From the NCBI RefSeq assembly GCF_020882245.1, contig NC_083599.1, positions 7,130,001 through 7,194,000 of the forward strand: a stretch of 64,000 nucleotides of DNA. Direction: 5' to 3'. The notes under the pieces were generated by a model that had not been told where the DNA came from, made no database searches, and saw only the letters and a program-made list of their open reading frames with translations. Origin of the DNA: Rhopalosiphum padi. Lineage: Eukaryota; Arthropoda; Insecta; Hemiptera; Aphididae. Positions 1 to 10,544 of this stretch are shown here, piece by piece. Position 1 is the stretch's first letter; the number at the start of each line of letters is the position of its first letter. The position numbers were made by a program, and so were the translations under genes.

Positions 1-342
1 TCCTACTTTGAAAACGAACTAGAACATGCTGATTATATAAAGGTTTTATGTAATGTATGTGGAATGGTTATCGAATGTAACTGATAGTCAATCAATTGTA
101 GTGTATTAAAAAGTAAGTGTTATTAAACACTGACCTTTAGATTGAGAAAATGAGTCTAATTTGCCATTATTAACTTTCATATTTATCAATTAATCTGTTA
201 CTTCATAAACACAATAAAACGTGGTTTTATATAATAAATTTGACGCATATTACAAATTAATTTTTTTAACTGTTTATAAAACACTGCATTGTCCAGTTAT
301 TTTCCAACTATTATATGCATATAACTGACAAAATGTTTTCAG
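1..342 (+). repeat. Partial type A module at the left edge
   Basis: The window opens inside the A reading frame at TCCTACTTTGAA (codon 26 onward) and continues through the TGA, the donor-like AAAAAGTAAGT and the long linker to the B module at 343. It carries the rare variants TATGTGG (Arg45 to Cys), ACAATAAAACG and TATATAATAAA. The same combination is seen after the hybrid module at 4553 and the A module at 20946. Confidence 0.9.
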
Positions 343-2069
343 ATGGCAGTACAGCAGTTCACTCAATGCATGCTGAGACATGAATTAACAATTCTTCTAC
401 GTGGGAAAATATCAACATACTATGAAATAAATGTACTACAACATGCTGATAATAAAATAAATGTTTTATGCAATGTACGTGGAATGGTTATTGAATGTAG
501 TTGATACTAAATTAATAATTGTGAAACAATTTAGATTTGTTAGAAATGTGAATAAAAATTTGTAAACACCTTAAGCTCGTTATTTTCATTTTTAAAAATT
601 GACCGATCCATAATATAATTTTTATTGTTACTACAATATATATAAAAAAGGTGACCGTTTTATCAAATTAATATTTTAAGTTATTTATAAAACACTCTTT
701 TATTAAGTTTATGTTTAGAACATTGACCAATTGATTAAGTAATGATTGAATTCTACCATTATAAACAATCACATTTTTCATTTAAACCGATGATTTAAAT
801 ACACTATAAAACAATCTTTTAACGAATAATACAAATTCATGTCTATTTCATATTAAAAATGAGCAATTTTAAGTTATTGTACAATTGTATTCTTAAGAAA
901 CACTAATTTTACTTTCTAATTAAACAAACCACTTAACTGATTTTTTCTATCTTTTATGGCTTATCAAAATTCTTATTTCTTATCACATGTCAAATGTATT
1001 TATATCATATCTATTTGCAGTTTTACAATCGTATTTTGGTGATTCGATTTCCAACTGTAAATTGTTTTCATAAATTTTGTAATAAGAACGTAGTTTGTCT
1101 GTTGGTTTTTGTTTAATTGATTCCATAACTGAATTATTCAGTGTTGTCCAGGTACTAGTTGTTATATAAAGATTTTCATTCTCCTTATGGTGTGTAGTAA
1201 TGAGATTTTGACATTTTATCCTTCAAGCAATAAACATATTTAATTGACTATATTTTTTCAGATGGCAGTACAGCAGATTACACAAGTCATACTGCGACAT
1301 GAATTTACATATCTAACACTTTGGAAAACATTAAAGTCCTACGTTGAAAACGAACTAGAACATGCTGATTATATAAAGATTTTATGTAAAGTACATGGAA
1401 TGGTTATCGAATATGACTGATAGTCAATCAATTGTAGTGTATTAAAAAGTAAGTGTCATTAAACACTGACCTTTAGATTAAGAAAATGAGTCTAATTTGC
1501 CATTATTAACTTTCATATTTATCAATTAATCTGTTACTTCATAAACACTATAAAACGTGGTTTTATATGATATTTTTAACTGGTTATAAAACACTTAATT
1601 CTCCAGTTATTTTCCAACTATTATATGCATTTAACTGACTACATTTTTTCAGATGGCAGTACAGCAGATTACACAAGTCATACTGCGACATGAATTTGCA
1701 TATCTAACACGTTGGAAATCATTAACATCCTACTTTGAAAACGAACTAGAACATGCTGATTTTATAAAGGTTTTATGGAATGTACGTGGAATGGTTATCG
1801 AATGTAACTGATAGTCAATCAATTGTAGTGTATTAAAAAGTAAGTGTTATTAAACACTGACCTTTAGATTGAGAAAATGAGTCTTATTTGCCATTATTAC
1901 CTTTCATATTTATCAATTAATCTGTTACTTCATAAACACTATAAAACGTGGTTTTATATGATAAATTTGACGCATATTACAAATTAATTTTTTTAACTGT
2001 TTATAAAACACTGCATTGTCCAGTTATTTTCCAACTATTATATGCATATAACTGACAAAATGTTTTCAG
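343..2069 (+). repeat. Higher-order unit 1: B + spacer + 2 A
   Basis: Module starts are B 343, A 1262 and A 1653; length 1,727 bp. A1262 is of the first-A subtype (FTYLTLWKTLKSYVEN) and has an altered end (KVHGMVIEYD). The spacer carries the 79-codon minus-strand open frame at B+640 to B+879, and the C relic at 956. Confidence 0.93.
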
Positions 2070-2988
2070 ATGGCAGTACATCAGTTCACTCAATGCATGC
2101 TGAGACATGAATTAACAATTCTTCTACGTGGGAAAATATCAACATACTATGAAATAAATGTACTACAACATGCTGATAATAAAATAAATGTTTTATGCAA
2201 TGTACGTGGAATGGTTATTGAATGTAGTTGATACTAAATTAATAGTTGTGAAACAAATTAGATTTGTTAGAAATGTGAATAAAAATTTGTAAACACCTTA
2301 AGCTCGTTATTTTCATTTTTAAAAATTGCCCGATCCATAATATAATTTTTATTGTTACTACAATATATATAAAAAAGGTGACCGTTTTATCAAATTAATA
2401 TTTTAAGTTATGTATAAAACACTCTTTTATTAAGTTTATGTTTAGAACATTGACCAATTGATTAAGTAATGATTGAATTCTACCATTATAAACAATCACA
2501 TTTTTCATTTAAACCGATGATTTAAATACACTATAAAACAATCTTTTAACGAATAATACAAATTTATGTCTATTTCATATTAAAAATGAGCAATTTTAAG
2601 TTATTGTACAATTGTATTCTTAAGAAACACTAATTTTACTTTCTAATTAAACAAACCATTTAACTGATTTTTTCTATCTTTTATGGCTTATCAAAATTCT
2701 TATTTCTTATCACATGTCAAATGTATTTATATCATATCTATTTGCAGTTTTACAATCGTATTTTGGTGATTCGATTTCCAACTGTAAATTGTTTTCATAA
2801 ATTTTGTAATAAGAACGTAGTTTGTCTGTTGGTTTTTGTTTAATTGATTCCATAACTGAATTATTCAGTGTTGTCCAGGTACTAGTTGTTATATAAAGAT
2901 TTTCATTCTCCTTATGGTGTGTAGTAATGAGATTTTGACATTTTATCCTTCAAGCAATAAACATATTTAATTGACTATATTTTTTCAG

Positions 2989-3147
2989 ATGGCAGTACAG
3001 CAGATTACACAAGTCATACTGCGACATGAATTTACATATCTAACACTTTGGAAAACATTAAAGTCCTACGTTGAAAACGAACTAGAACATGCTGATTATA
3101 TAAAGGTTTTATGTAATGTACGTGGAATGGTTATCGAATGTAACTGA
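2989..3147 (+). CDS. Representative first-A subtype frame, 52 residues
   Basis: This subtype usually occupies the first A position after the long spacer. It differs from the general subtype in one block: FTYLTLWKTLKSYVEN in place of FAYLTRWKSLTSYFEN. Many copies further right also end in KVHGMVIECN (GTAAAGTACATGG) instead of NVRGMVIECN. The ATG follows the acceptor TATATTTTTTCAG. The subtype's position dependence shows that modules are homogenised by place in the higher-order unit, as in higher-order satellites. No function is recognised. Confidence 0.33.
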   Translation: MAVQQITQVILRHEFTYLTLWKTLKSYVENELEHADYIKVLCNVRGMVIECN

Positions 3148-3175
3148 TAGTCAATCAATTGTAGTGTATTAAAAA

Positions 3176-3181
3176 GTAAGT
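3176..3181 (+). promoter_or_regulatory. Splice-donor-like site after the A frame (representative)
   Basis: GTAAGT preceded by AAAAA lies 28 bp after the A stop. With the acceptor this defines a 187-nt exon (2989-3175) and a 204-nt intron (3176-3379). It is kept in A copies throughout the array (also as GTAAGTTT in one variant) but is absent after B, and deleted after the last A at about 63935. The donor consensus match is good except for A instead of G at position -1. Confidence 0.5.
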
Positions 3182-3275
3182 GTCATTAAACACTGACCTT
3201 TAGATTAAGAAAATGAGTCTAATTTGCCATTATTAACTTTCATATTTATCAATTAATCTGTTACTTCATAAACAC

Positions 3276-3294
3276 TATAAAACGTGGTTTTATA
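3276..3294. repeat. Short palindrome in the A linker (representative)
   Basis: TATAAAAC-GTG-GTTTTATA is a perfect 8-bp inverted repeat around a 3-bp centre. It is present in almost every A linker about 100 bp before the next ATG. In the B-type linkers the arm remains (AAAACGTGGTTTTATATGATA). It could be a protein-binding site or a small hairpin; the function is unknown. Confidence 0.6.
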
Positions 3295-3360
3295 TGATAT
3301 TTTTAACTGGTTATAAAACACTTAATTCTCCAGTTATTTTCCAACTATTATATGCATTTA

Positions 3361-3379
3361 ACTGACTACATTTTTTCAG
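3361..3379 (+). promoter_or_regulatory. Splice-acceptor-like site directly before the ATG (representative)
   Basis: CTGAC (branch-point consensus CTRAY; adenine at 3365), then a pyrimidine-rich TACATTTTTTCAG ending at 3379. The ATG begins at the next base. The branch-to-AG distance of 14 nt is short but possible. The site is preserved before nearly every A module. The variant TTTTTACAG also ends in CAG, and B has CTGACAAAATGTTTTCAG. The only clear loss is CTG in place of CAG at 20943-20945. No transcript evidence is available here. Confidence 0.5.
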
Positions 3380-3538
3380 ATGGCAGTACAGCAGATTACA
3401 CAAGTCATACTGCGACATGAATTTGCATATCTAACACGTTGGAAATCATTAACATCCTACTTTGAAAACGAACTAGAACATGCTGATTATATAAAGGTTT
3501 TATGTAATGTAAGTGGAATGGTTATCGAATGTAACTGA
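3380..3538 (+). CDS. Representative type A frame, 52 residues, unknown function
   Basis: This is the general A subtype. It opens with MAVQQITQ, contains LRHEFAYLTRWKSLTSYFEN and ends VIECN followed by TGA. It starts directly after an acceptor-like TTTTTTCAG. It has no signal peptide, no membrane segment and only two cysteines, and I do not recognise the family. The same 159-bp frame stays open in nearly all A copies, but copies are so similar that this is weak evidence of selection. Known breaks are a stop at codon 12 (16873, 19773) and at codon 23 (63751), and a lost stop giving one extra codon (6283, 17655, 20555, 26518, 29808). In this copy the sequence AATGTAAGTGG near the end is also a good donor-like site. 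It could be the relic of an exon rather than a translated gene. Confidence 0.35.
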   Translation: MAVQQITQVILRHEFAYLTRWKSLTSYFENELEHADYIKVLCNVSGMVIECN

Positions 3539-4552
3539 TAGTCAATCAATTGTAGTGTAATAAAAAGTAAGTTTCATTAAACCCTGACCTTTAGATTAAG
3601 AAAATGAGTCTAATTTGCCATTATTAACTTTCATATTTATCAATTAATCTGTTACTTCATAAACACTATAAAACGTGGTTTTATATGATATTTTTAACTG
3701 GTTATAAAACACTTAATTCTCCAGTTATTTTCAAACTATTATATGCATTTAACTGACTACATTTTTACAGATGGCAGTACAGCAGATTACACAAGTCATA
3801 CTGCGACATGAATTTACATATCTAACACTTTGGAAAACATTAAAGTTCTACTTTGAAAACGAACTAGAACATGCTGATTTTATAAAGGTTTTATGTAATG
3901 TACGTGGAATGGTTATCGAATGTAACTGATAGTCAATCAATTGTAGTGTATTAAAAAGTAAGTGTCATTAAACACTGACCTTTAGATTAAGAAAATGAGT
4001 CTAATTTGCCATTATTAACTTTCATATTTATCAATTAATCTGTTACTTCATAAACACTATAAAACGTGGTTTTATATGATATTTTTAACTGGTTATAAAA
4101 CACTTAATTCTCCAGTTATTTTCCAACTATTATATGCATTTAACTGACTACATTTTTACAGATGGCAGTACAGCAGATTACACAAGTCATACTGCGACAT
4201 GAATTTACATATCTAACACTTTGGAAAACATTAAAGTCCTACTTTGAAAACGAACTAGAACATGCTGATTTTATAAAGGTTTTATGTAATGTACGTGGAA
4301 TGGTTATCGAATGTAACTGATAGTCAATCAATTGTAGTGTATTAAAAAGTAAGTGTCATTAAACACTGACCTTTAGATTAAGAAAATGAGTCTAATTTGC
4401 CATTATTAACTTTCATATTTATCAATTAATCTGTTACTTCATAAACACTATAAAACGTGGTTTTATATGATATTTTTAACTGGTTATAAAACACTTAATT
4501 CTCCAGTTATTTTCCAACTATTATATGCATATAACTGACAAAATGTTTTCAG

Positions 4553-4714
4553 ATGACAGTACAGCAGTTCACTCAATGCATGCTGAGACATGAATTAACA
4601 ATTCTTCTACGTGGGAAAATATCAACATACTATGAAATAAATGTACTACAACATGCTGATAATAAAATAAATGTTTTATGTAATGTATGTGGAATGGTTA
4701 TCGAATGTAACTGA
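4553..4714 (+). CDS. B/A hybrid module frame
   Basis: The head is type B (here ATGACAG, Ala2 to Thr; then QQFTQCMLRHEL to ADNKIN). After the shared GTTTTATG the sequence becomes type A (TAATGTATGTGG, then ATCGAATGTAACTGA and the A linker). The junction lies at about 4672-4690, in the most conserved part of the frame, and the hybrid keeps an open frame ending VCGMVIECN. This is a direct footprint of exchange between A and B modules. Its linker is 420 bp from ATG to the next B, three more than an ordinary A-to-B step because of the extra B codon. Confidence 0.6.
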   Translation: MTVQQFTQCMLRHELTILLRGKISTYYEINVLQHADNKINVLCNVCGMVIECN

Positions 4715-4972
4715 TAGTCAATCAATTGTAGTGTATTAAAAAGTAAGTGTTATTAAACACTGACCTTTAGATTGAGAAAATGAGTCTAATTTGCCATTAT
4801 TAACTTTCATATTTATCAATTAATCTGTTACTTCATAAACACAATAAAACGTGGTTTTATATAATAAATTTGACGCATATTACAAATTAATTTTTTTAAC
4901 TGTTTATAAAACACTGCATTGTCCAGTTATTTTCCAACTATTATATGCATATAACTGACAAAATGTTTTCAG

Positions 4973-5134
4973 ATGGCAGTACAGCAGTTCACTCAATGCA
5001 TGCTGAGACATGAATTAACAATTCTTCTACGTGGGAAAATATCAACATACTATGAAATAAATGTACTACAACATGCTGATAATAAAATAAATGTTTTATG
5101 CAATGTACGTGGAATGGTTATTGAATGTAGTTGA
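4973..5134 (+). CDS. Representative type B frame, 53 residues, homologous to A
   Basis: The frame opens MAVQQFTQ, contains CMLRHELTILLRGKISTYYE and ends VIECS followed by TGA. Compared with A it is clearly homologous (identical MAVQQ start, LRHE, HAD and VLCNVRGMVIEC) but differs at about half the central positions. It is one codon longer, by an in-frame 3-bp difference after HAD. Differences between A and B change the amino acid more often than not, so there is no clear sign of purifying selection. B has an acceptor-like TGTTTTCAG directly before the ATG, but lacks the AAAAAGTAAGT donor found after A. B copies are less variable than A copies. Function is unknown. Confidence 0.35.
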   Translation: MAVQQFTQCMLRHELTILLRGKISTYYEINVLQHADNKINVLCNVRGMVIECS

Positions 5135-5180
5135 TACTAAATTAATAGTTGTGAAACAATTTAGATTTGTTAGAAATGTG

Positions 5181-5186
5181 AATAAA
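5181..5186 (+). terminator. AATAAA polyadenylation-signal-like site after B (representative)
   Basis: AATAAA lies 47 bp after the B stop (at B+208 in every unit), followed by AAACACC and then the T-rich GTTATTTTCATTTTT. The arrangement fits a cleavage/polyadenylation site and supports reading B as a terminal exon. In DNA this AT-rich a chance AATAAA is common, so confidence is limited. Confidence 0.35.
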
Positions 5187-5266
5187 AATTTGTAAACACC
5201 TTAAGCTCGTTATTTTCATTTTTAAAAATTGCCCGATCCATAATATAATTTTTATTGTTACTACAA

Positions 5267-5280
5267 TATATATAAAAAAG
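5267..5280 (+). promoter_or_regulatory. TATA-like stretch in the long spacer (representative, weak)
   Basis: TATATATAAAAAAG occurs at B+294 in each unit, between the putative B end and the next A modules, where a promoter for the next cassette would be expected. However, it aligns with the ordinary linker segment ACACTATAAAACGTGG, so it may simply be a decayed linker palindrome. No other promoter element is recognisable. Confidence 0.15.
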
Positions 5281-5585
5281 GTGACCGTTTTATCAAATTA
5301 ATATTTTAAGTTATGTATAAAACACTCTTTTATTAAGTTTATGTTTAGAACATTGACCAATTGATTAAGTAATGATTGAATTCTACCATTATAAACAATC
5401 ACATTTTTCATTTAAACCGATGATTTAAATACACTATAAAACAATCTTTTAACGAATAATACAAATTCATGTCTATTTCATATTAAAAATGAGCAATTTT
5501 AAGTTATTGTACAATTGTATTCTTAAGAAACACTAATTTTACTTTCTAATTAAACAAACCATTTAACTGATTTTTTCTATCTTTT

Positions 5586-5672
5586 ATGGCTTATCAAAAT
5601 TCTTATTTCTTATCACATGTCAAATGTATTTATATCATATCTATTTGCAGTTTTACAATCGTATTTTGGTGA
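5586..5672 (+). pseudogene. Type C module relic (head only), one per long spacer
   Basis: In every long spacer, at B+613, a sequence matches the pre-acceptor and start of the other modules: AAACACTAATTTT..., then TTTAACTGATTTTTTCTATC, then TTTTATGGC. Here the CAG is replaced by TTT, so the acceptor is lost. The frame (MAYQNSYFLSH...) ends after 28 codons and resembles the A start only in MA.Q. After about 27 bp, similarity to A/B modules ends. I infer a decayed third module type whose body was replaced by the segment holding the minus-strand frame. Identical relics lie at B+613 in all 27 units. Confidence 0.55.
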
Positions 5673-7090
5673 TTCGATTTCCAACTGTAAATTGTTTTCA
5701 TAAATTTTGTAATAAGAACGTAGTTTGTCTGTTGGTTTTTGTTTAATTGATTCCATAACTGAATTATTCAGTGTTGTCCAGGTACTAGTTGTTATATAAA
5801 GATTTTCATTCTCCTTATGGTGTGTAGTAATGAGATTTTGACATTTTATCCTTCAAGCAATAAACATATTTAATTGACTACATTTTTTCAGATGGCAGTA
5901 CAGCAGATTACACAAGTCATACTGCGACATGAATTTGCATATCTAACACGTTGGAAATCATTAACATCCTACTTTGAAAACGAACTAGAACATGCTGATT
6001 ATATAAAGGTTTTATGTAATGTAAGTGGAATGGTTATCGAATGTAACTGATAGTCAATCAATTGTAGTGTAATAAAAAGTAAGTTTCATTAAACCCTGAC
6101 CTTTAGATTAAGAAAATGAGTCTAATTTGCCATTATTAACTTTCATATTTATCAATTAATCTGTTACTTCATAAACATTATAAAACGTGGTTTTATATGA
6201 TATTTTTAACTGGTTATAAAACACTTAATTCTCCAGTTATTTTCCAACTATTATATGCATTTAACTGACTACATTTTTACAGATGGCAGTACAGCAGATT
6301 ACACAAGTCATACTGCGACATGAATTTACATATCTAACACTTTGGAAAACATTAAAGTCCTACTTTGAAAACGAACTAGAACATGCTGATTTTATAAAGG
6401 TTTTATGTAATGTACGTGGAATGGTTATCGAATGTAACTTATAGTCAATCAATTGAAGTGTATTAAAAAGTAAGTGTCATTAAACACTGACCTTTAGATT
6501 AAGAAAATGAGTCTAATTTGCCATTATTAACTTTCATATTTATCAATTAATCTGTTACTTCATAAACACTATAAAACGTGGTTTTATATGATATTTTTAA
6601 CTGGTTATAAAACACTTAATTCTCCAGTTATTTTCCAACTATTATATGCATTTAACTGACTACATTTTTTCAGATGGCAGTACAGCAGATTACACAAGTC
6701 ATACTGCGACATGAATTTGCATATCTAACACGTTGGAAATCATTAACATCCTACTTTGAAAACGAACTAGAACATGCTGATTTTATAAAGGTTTTATGTA
6801 ATGTACGTGGAATGGTTATCGAATGTAACTGATAGTCAATCAATTGTAGTGTATTAAAAAGTAAGTGTTATTAAACACTGACCTTTAGATTGAGAAAATG
6901 AGTCTAATTTGCCATTATTAACTTTCATATTTATCAATTAATCTGTTACTTCATAAACACTATAAAACGTGGTTTTATATGATAAATTTGACGCATATTA
7001 CAAATTAATTTTTTTAACTGTTTATAAAACACTGCATTGTCCAGTTATTTTCCAACTATTATATGCATATAACTGACAAAATGTTTTCAG

Positions 7091-8817
7091 ATGGCAGTAC
7101 AGCAGTTCACTCAATGCATGCTGAGACATGAATTAACAATTCTTCTACGTGGGAAAATATCAACATACTATGAAATAAATGTACTACAGCATGCTGATAA
7201 TAAAATAAATGTTTTATGCAATGTACGTGGAATGGTTATTGAATGTAGTTGATACTAAATTAATAGTTGTGAAACAATTTAGATTTGTTAGAAATGTGAA
7301 TAAAAATTTGTAAACACCTTAAGCTCGTTATTTTCATTTTTAAAAATTGCCCGATCCATAATATAATTTTTATTGTAACTACAATATATATAAAAAAGGT
7401 GACCGTTTTATCAAATTAATATTTTAAGTTATGTATAAAACACTCTTTTATTAAGTTTATGTTTAGAACATTGACCAATTGATTAAGTAATGATTGAATT
7501 CTACCATTATAAACAATCACATTTTTCATTTAAACCGATGATTTAAATACACTATAAAACAATCTTTTAACGAATAATACAAATTCATGTCTATTTCATA
7601 TTAAAAATGAGCAATTTTAAGTTATTGTACAATTGTATTCTTAAGAAACACTAATTTTACTTTCTAATTAAACAAACCATTTAACTGATTTTTTCTATCT
7701 TTTATGGCTTATCAAAATTCTTATTTCTTATCACATGTCAAATGTATTTATATCATAAATATTTGCAGTTTTACAATCGTATTTTGGTGATTCGATTTCC
7801 AACTGTAGATTGTTTTCACAAATTTTGTAATAAGAACGTAGTTTGTCTGTTGGTTTTTGTTTAATTGATTCCATAACTGAATTATTCAGTGTTGTCCAGG
7901 TACTAGTTGTTATATAAAGATTTTCATTCTCCTTATGGTGTGTAGTAATGAGATTTTGACATTTTATCCTTCAAGCAATAAACATATTTAATTGACTACA
8001 TTTTTTCAGATGGCAGTACAGCAGATTACACAAGTCATACTGCGACATGAATTTGCATATCTAACACGTTGGAAATCATTAACATCCTACTTTGAAAACG
8101 AACTAGAACATGCTGATTATATAAAGGTTTTATGTAATGTAAGTGGAATGGTTATCGAATGTAACTGATAGTCAATCAATTGTAGTGTATTAAAAAGTAA
8201 GTGTCATTAAACACTGACCTTTAGATTAAGAAAATGAGTCTAATTTGCCATTATTAACTTTCATATTTATCAATTAATCTGTTACTTCATAAACACTATA
8301 AAACGTGGTTTTATATGATATTTTTAACTGGTTATAAAACACTTAATTCTCCAGTTATTTTCCAACTATTATATGCATTTAACTGACTACATTTTTTCAG
8401 ATGGCAGTACAGCAGATTACACAAGTCATACTGCGACATGAATTTGCATATCTAACACGTTGGAAATCATTAACATCCTACTTTGAAAACGAACTAGAAC
8501 ATGCTGATTTTATAAAGGTTTTATGTAATGTACGTGGAATGGTTATCGAATGTAACTGATAGTCAATCAATTGTAGTGTATTAAAAAGTAAGTGTTATTA
8601 AACACTGACCTTTAGATTGAGAAAATGAGTCTAATTTGCCATTATTAACTTTCATATTTATCAATTAATCTGTTACTTCATAAACACTATAAAACGTGGT
8701 TTTATATGATAAATTTGACGCATATTACAAATTAATTTTTTTAACTGTTTATAAAACACTGCATTGTCCAGTTATTTTCCAACTATTATATGCATATAAC
8801 TGACAAAATGTTTTCAG
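7091..8817 (+). repeat. Higher-order unit 4: B + spacer + 2 A
   Basis: Module starts are B 7091, A 8010 and 8401; length 1,727 bp. B has the ACAGCATGC variant. The spacer has two amino-acid changes in the minus-strand frame (Arg to Ile and Tyr to Cys) that are shared only with unit 5, so units 4 and 5 are close copies. Confidence 0.93.
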
Positions 8818-10544
8818 ATGGCAGTACAGCAGTTCACTCAATGCATGCTGAGACATGAATTAACAATTCTTCTACGTGGGAAAATATCAACATACTATGA
8901 AATAAATGTACTACAGCATGCTGATAATAAAATAAATGTTTTATGCAATGTACGTGGAATGGTTATTGAATGTAGTTGATACTAAATTAATAGTTGTGAA
9001 ACAATTTAGATTTGTTAGAAATGTGAATAAAAATTTGTAAACACCTTAAGCTCGTTATTTTCATTTTTAAAAATTGCCCGATCCATAATATAATTTTTAT
9101 TGTTACTACAATATATATAAAAAAGGTGACCGTTTTATCAAATTAATATTTTAAGTTATGTATAAAACACTCTTTTATTAAGTTTATGTTTAGAACATTG
9201 ACCAATTGATTAAGTAATGATTGAATTCTACCATTATAAACAATCACATTTTTCATTTAAACCGATGATTTAAATACACTATAAAACAATCTTTTAACGA
9301 ATAATACAAATTCATGTCTATTTCATATTAAAAATGAGCAATTTTAAGTTATTGTACAATTGTATTCTTAAGAAACACTAATTTTACTTTCTAATTAAAC
9401 AAACCATTTAACTGATTTTTTCTATCTTTTATGGCTTATCAAAATTCTTATTTCTTATCACATGTCAAATGTATTTATATCATAAATATTTGCAGTTTTA
9501 CAATCGTATTTTGGTGATTCGATTTCCAACTGTAGATTGTTTTCACAAATTTTGTAATAAGAACGTAGTTTGTCTGTTGGTTTTTGTTTAATTGATTCCA
9601 TAACTGAATTATTCAGTGTTGTCCAGGTACTAGTTGTTATATAAAGATTTTCATTCTCCTTATGGTGTGTAGTAATGAGATTTTGACATTTTATCCTTCA
9701 AGCAATAAACATATTTAATTGACTATATTTTTTCAGATGGCAGTACAGCAGATTACACAAGTCATACTGCGACATGAATTTACATATCTAACACTTTGGA
9801 AAACATTAAAGTCCTACTTTGAAAACGAACTAGAACATGCTGATTTTATAAAGGTTTTATGTAATGTACGTGGAATGGTTATCGAATGTAACTGATAGTC
9901 AATCAATTGTAGTGTATTAAAAAGTAAGTGTCATTAAACACTGACCTTTAGATTAAGAAAATGAGTCTAATTTGCCATTATTAACTTTCATATTTATCAA
10001 TTAATCTGTTACTTCATAAACACTATAAAACGTGGTTTTATATGATATTTTTAACTGGTTATAAAACACTTAATTCTCCAGTTATTTTCCAACTATTATA
10101 TGCATTTAACTGACTACATTTTTTCAGATGGCAGTACAGCAGATTACACAAGTCATACTGCGACATGAATTTGCATATCTAACACGTTGGAAATCATTAA
10201 CATCCTACTTTGAAAACGAACTAGAACATGCTGATTTTATAAAGGTTTTATGTAATGTACGTGGAATGGTTATCGACTGTAACTGATAGTCAATCAATTG
10301 TAGTGTATTAAAAAGTAAGTGTTATTAAACACTGACCTTTAGATTGAGAAAATGAGTCTAATTTGCCATTATTAACTTTCATATTTATCAATTAATCTGT
10401 TACTTCATAAACACTATAAAACGTGGTTTTATATGATAAATTTGACGCATATTACAAATTAATTTTTTTAACTGTTTATAAAACACTGCATTGTCCAGTT
10501 ATTTTCCAACTATTATATGCATATAACTGACAAAATGTTTTCAG
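8818..10544 (+). repeat. Higher-order unit 5: B + spacer + 2 A
   Basis: Module starts are B 8818, A 9737 and 10128; length 1,727 bp. It shares B and spacer variants with unit 4, but its first A is the FTYLTLWKT subtype. The break in similarity between units 4 and 5 therefore falls near the spacer/A junction. A10128 has Glu50 to Asp (ATCGACTGT). Confidence 0.93.

Larger units (their letters stand above)
2070..4972 (+). repeat. Higher-order unit 2: B + spacer + 4 A + B/A hybrid
   Basis: Module starts are B 2070, A 2989, 3380, 3771, 4162 and a hybrid at 4553; length 2,903 bp. It is the only unit containing a hybrid module. A3380 has the internal GTAAGT variant, and A3771 and A4162 use the TTTTTACAG acceptor variant. 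B2070 has a Gln5 to His change. Confidence 0.93.
5135..5585 (+). repeat. Long spacer, first part: two decayed linkers and a deleted exon
   Basis: After the B stop, GATACTAAATTAATAGTTGTG resembles the A tail. Around 5250-5330, TTGTTACTACAATATATA..., TTTTATC, CAAATTAAT and GTATAAAACACTC line up with the A/B linker (CTGTTACTTCATAAACACTA..., TTTTATATG, CAAATTAAT, TTATAAAACACTG). It then jumps to TTATTAAGTTTATG...CATTGACC, which matches the region after an exon stop, so one exon (about 200 bp) is missing. A second decayed linker follows (GATTAAGTAATGATTG, ACCATTATAAACAATCAC, ACACTATAAAACAATC) up to the C relic. These are visual alignments. The same layout recurs in every unit. Confidence 0.55.
4973..7090 (+). 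repeat. Higher-order unit 3: B + spacer + 3 A
   Basis: Module starts are B 4973, A 5892, 6283 and 6674; length 2,118 bp. The first A here is of the general subtype (FAYLTRWKS) rather than the usual first-A subtype. A6283 has TGA changed to TTA, so its frame ends one codon later at TAG (53 residues). Confidence 0.93.

Noticed and set aside
3276..3294. CENP-B box or other known centromere motif
   Set aside because: The palindrome TATAAAAC-GTG-GTTTTATA does not match the CENP-B box consensus, and no other known centromere motif was recognised. A centromeric role remains untested.
5267..5280. TATA box as a confident promoter
   Set aside because: It aligns with the decayed linker copy (ACACTATAAAAC), so it is explained by repeat ancestry and low sequence complexity. 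It is kept only as a weak feature.
5636..5789. Plus-strand exon between ATTTGCAG and TTGTCCAG|GTACTA in the spacer
   Set aside because: Both borders look like splice sites, but the same segment is openly readable on the minus strand and has stops in plus frames. It could only be a leader exon, and nothing supports it further.
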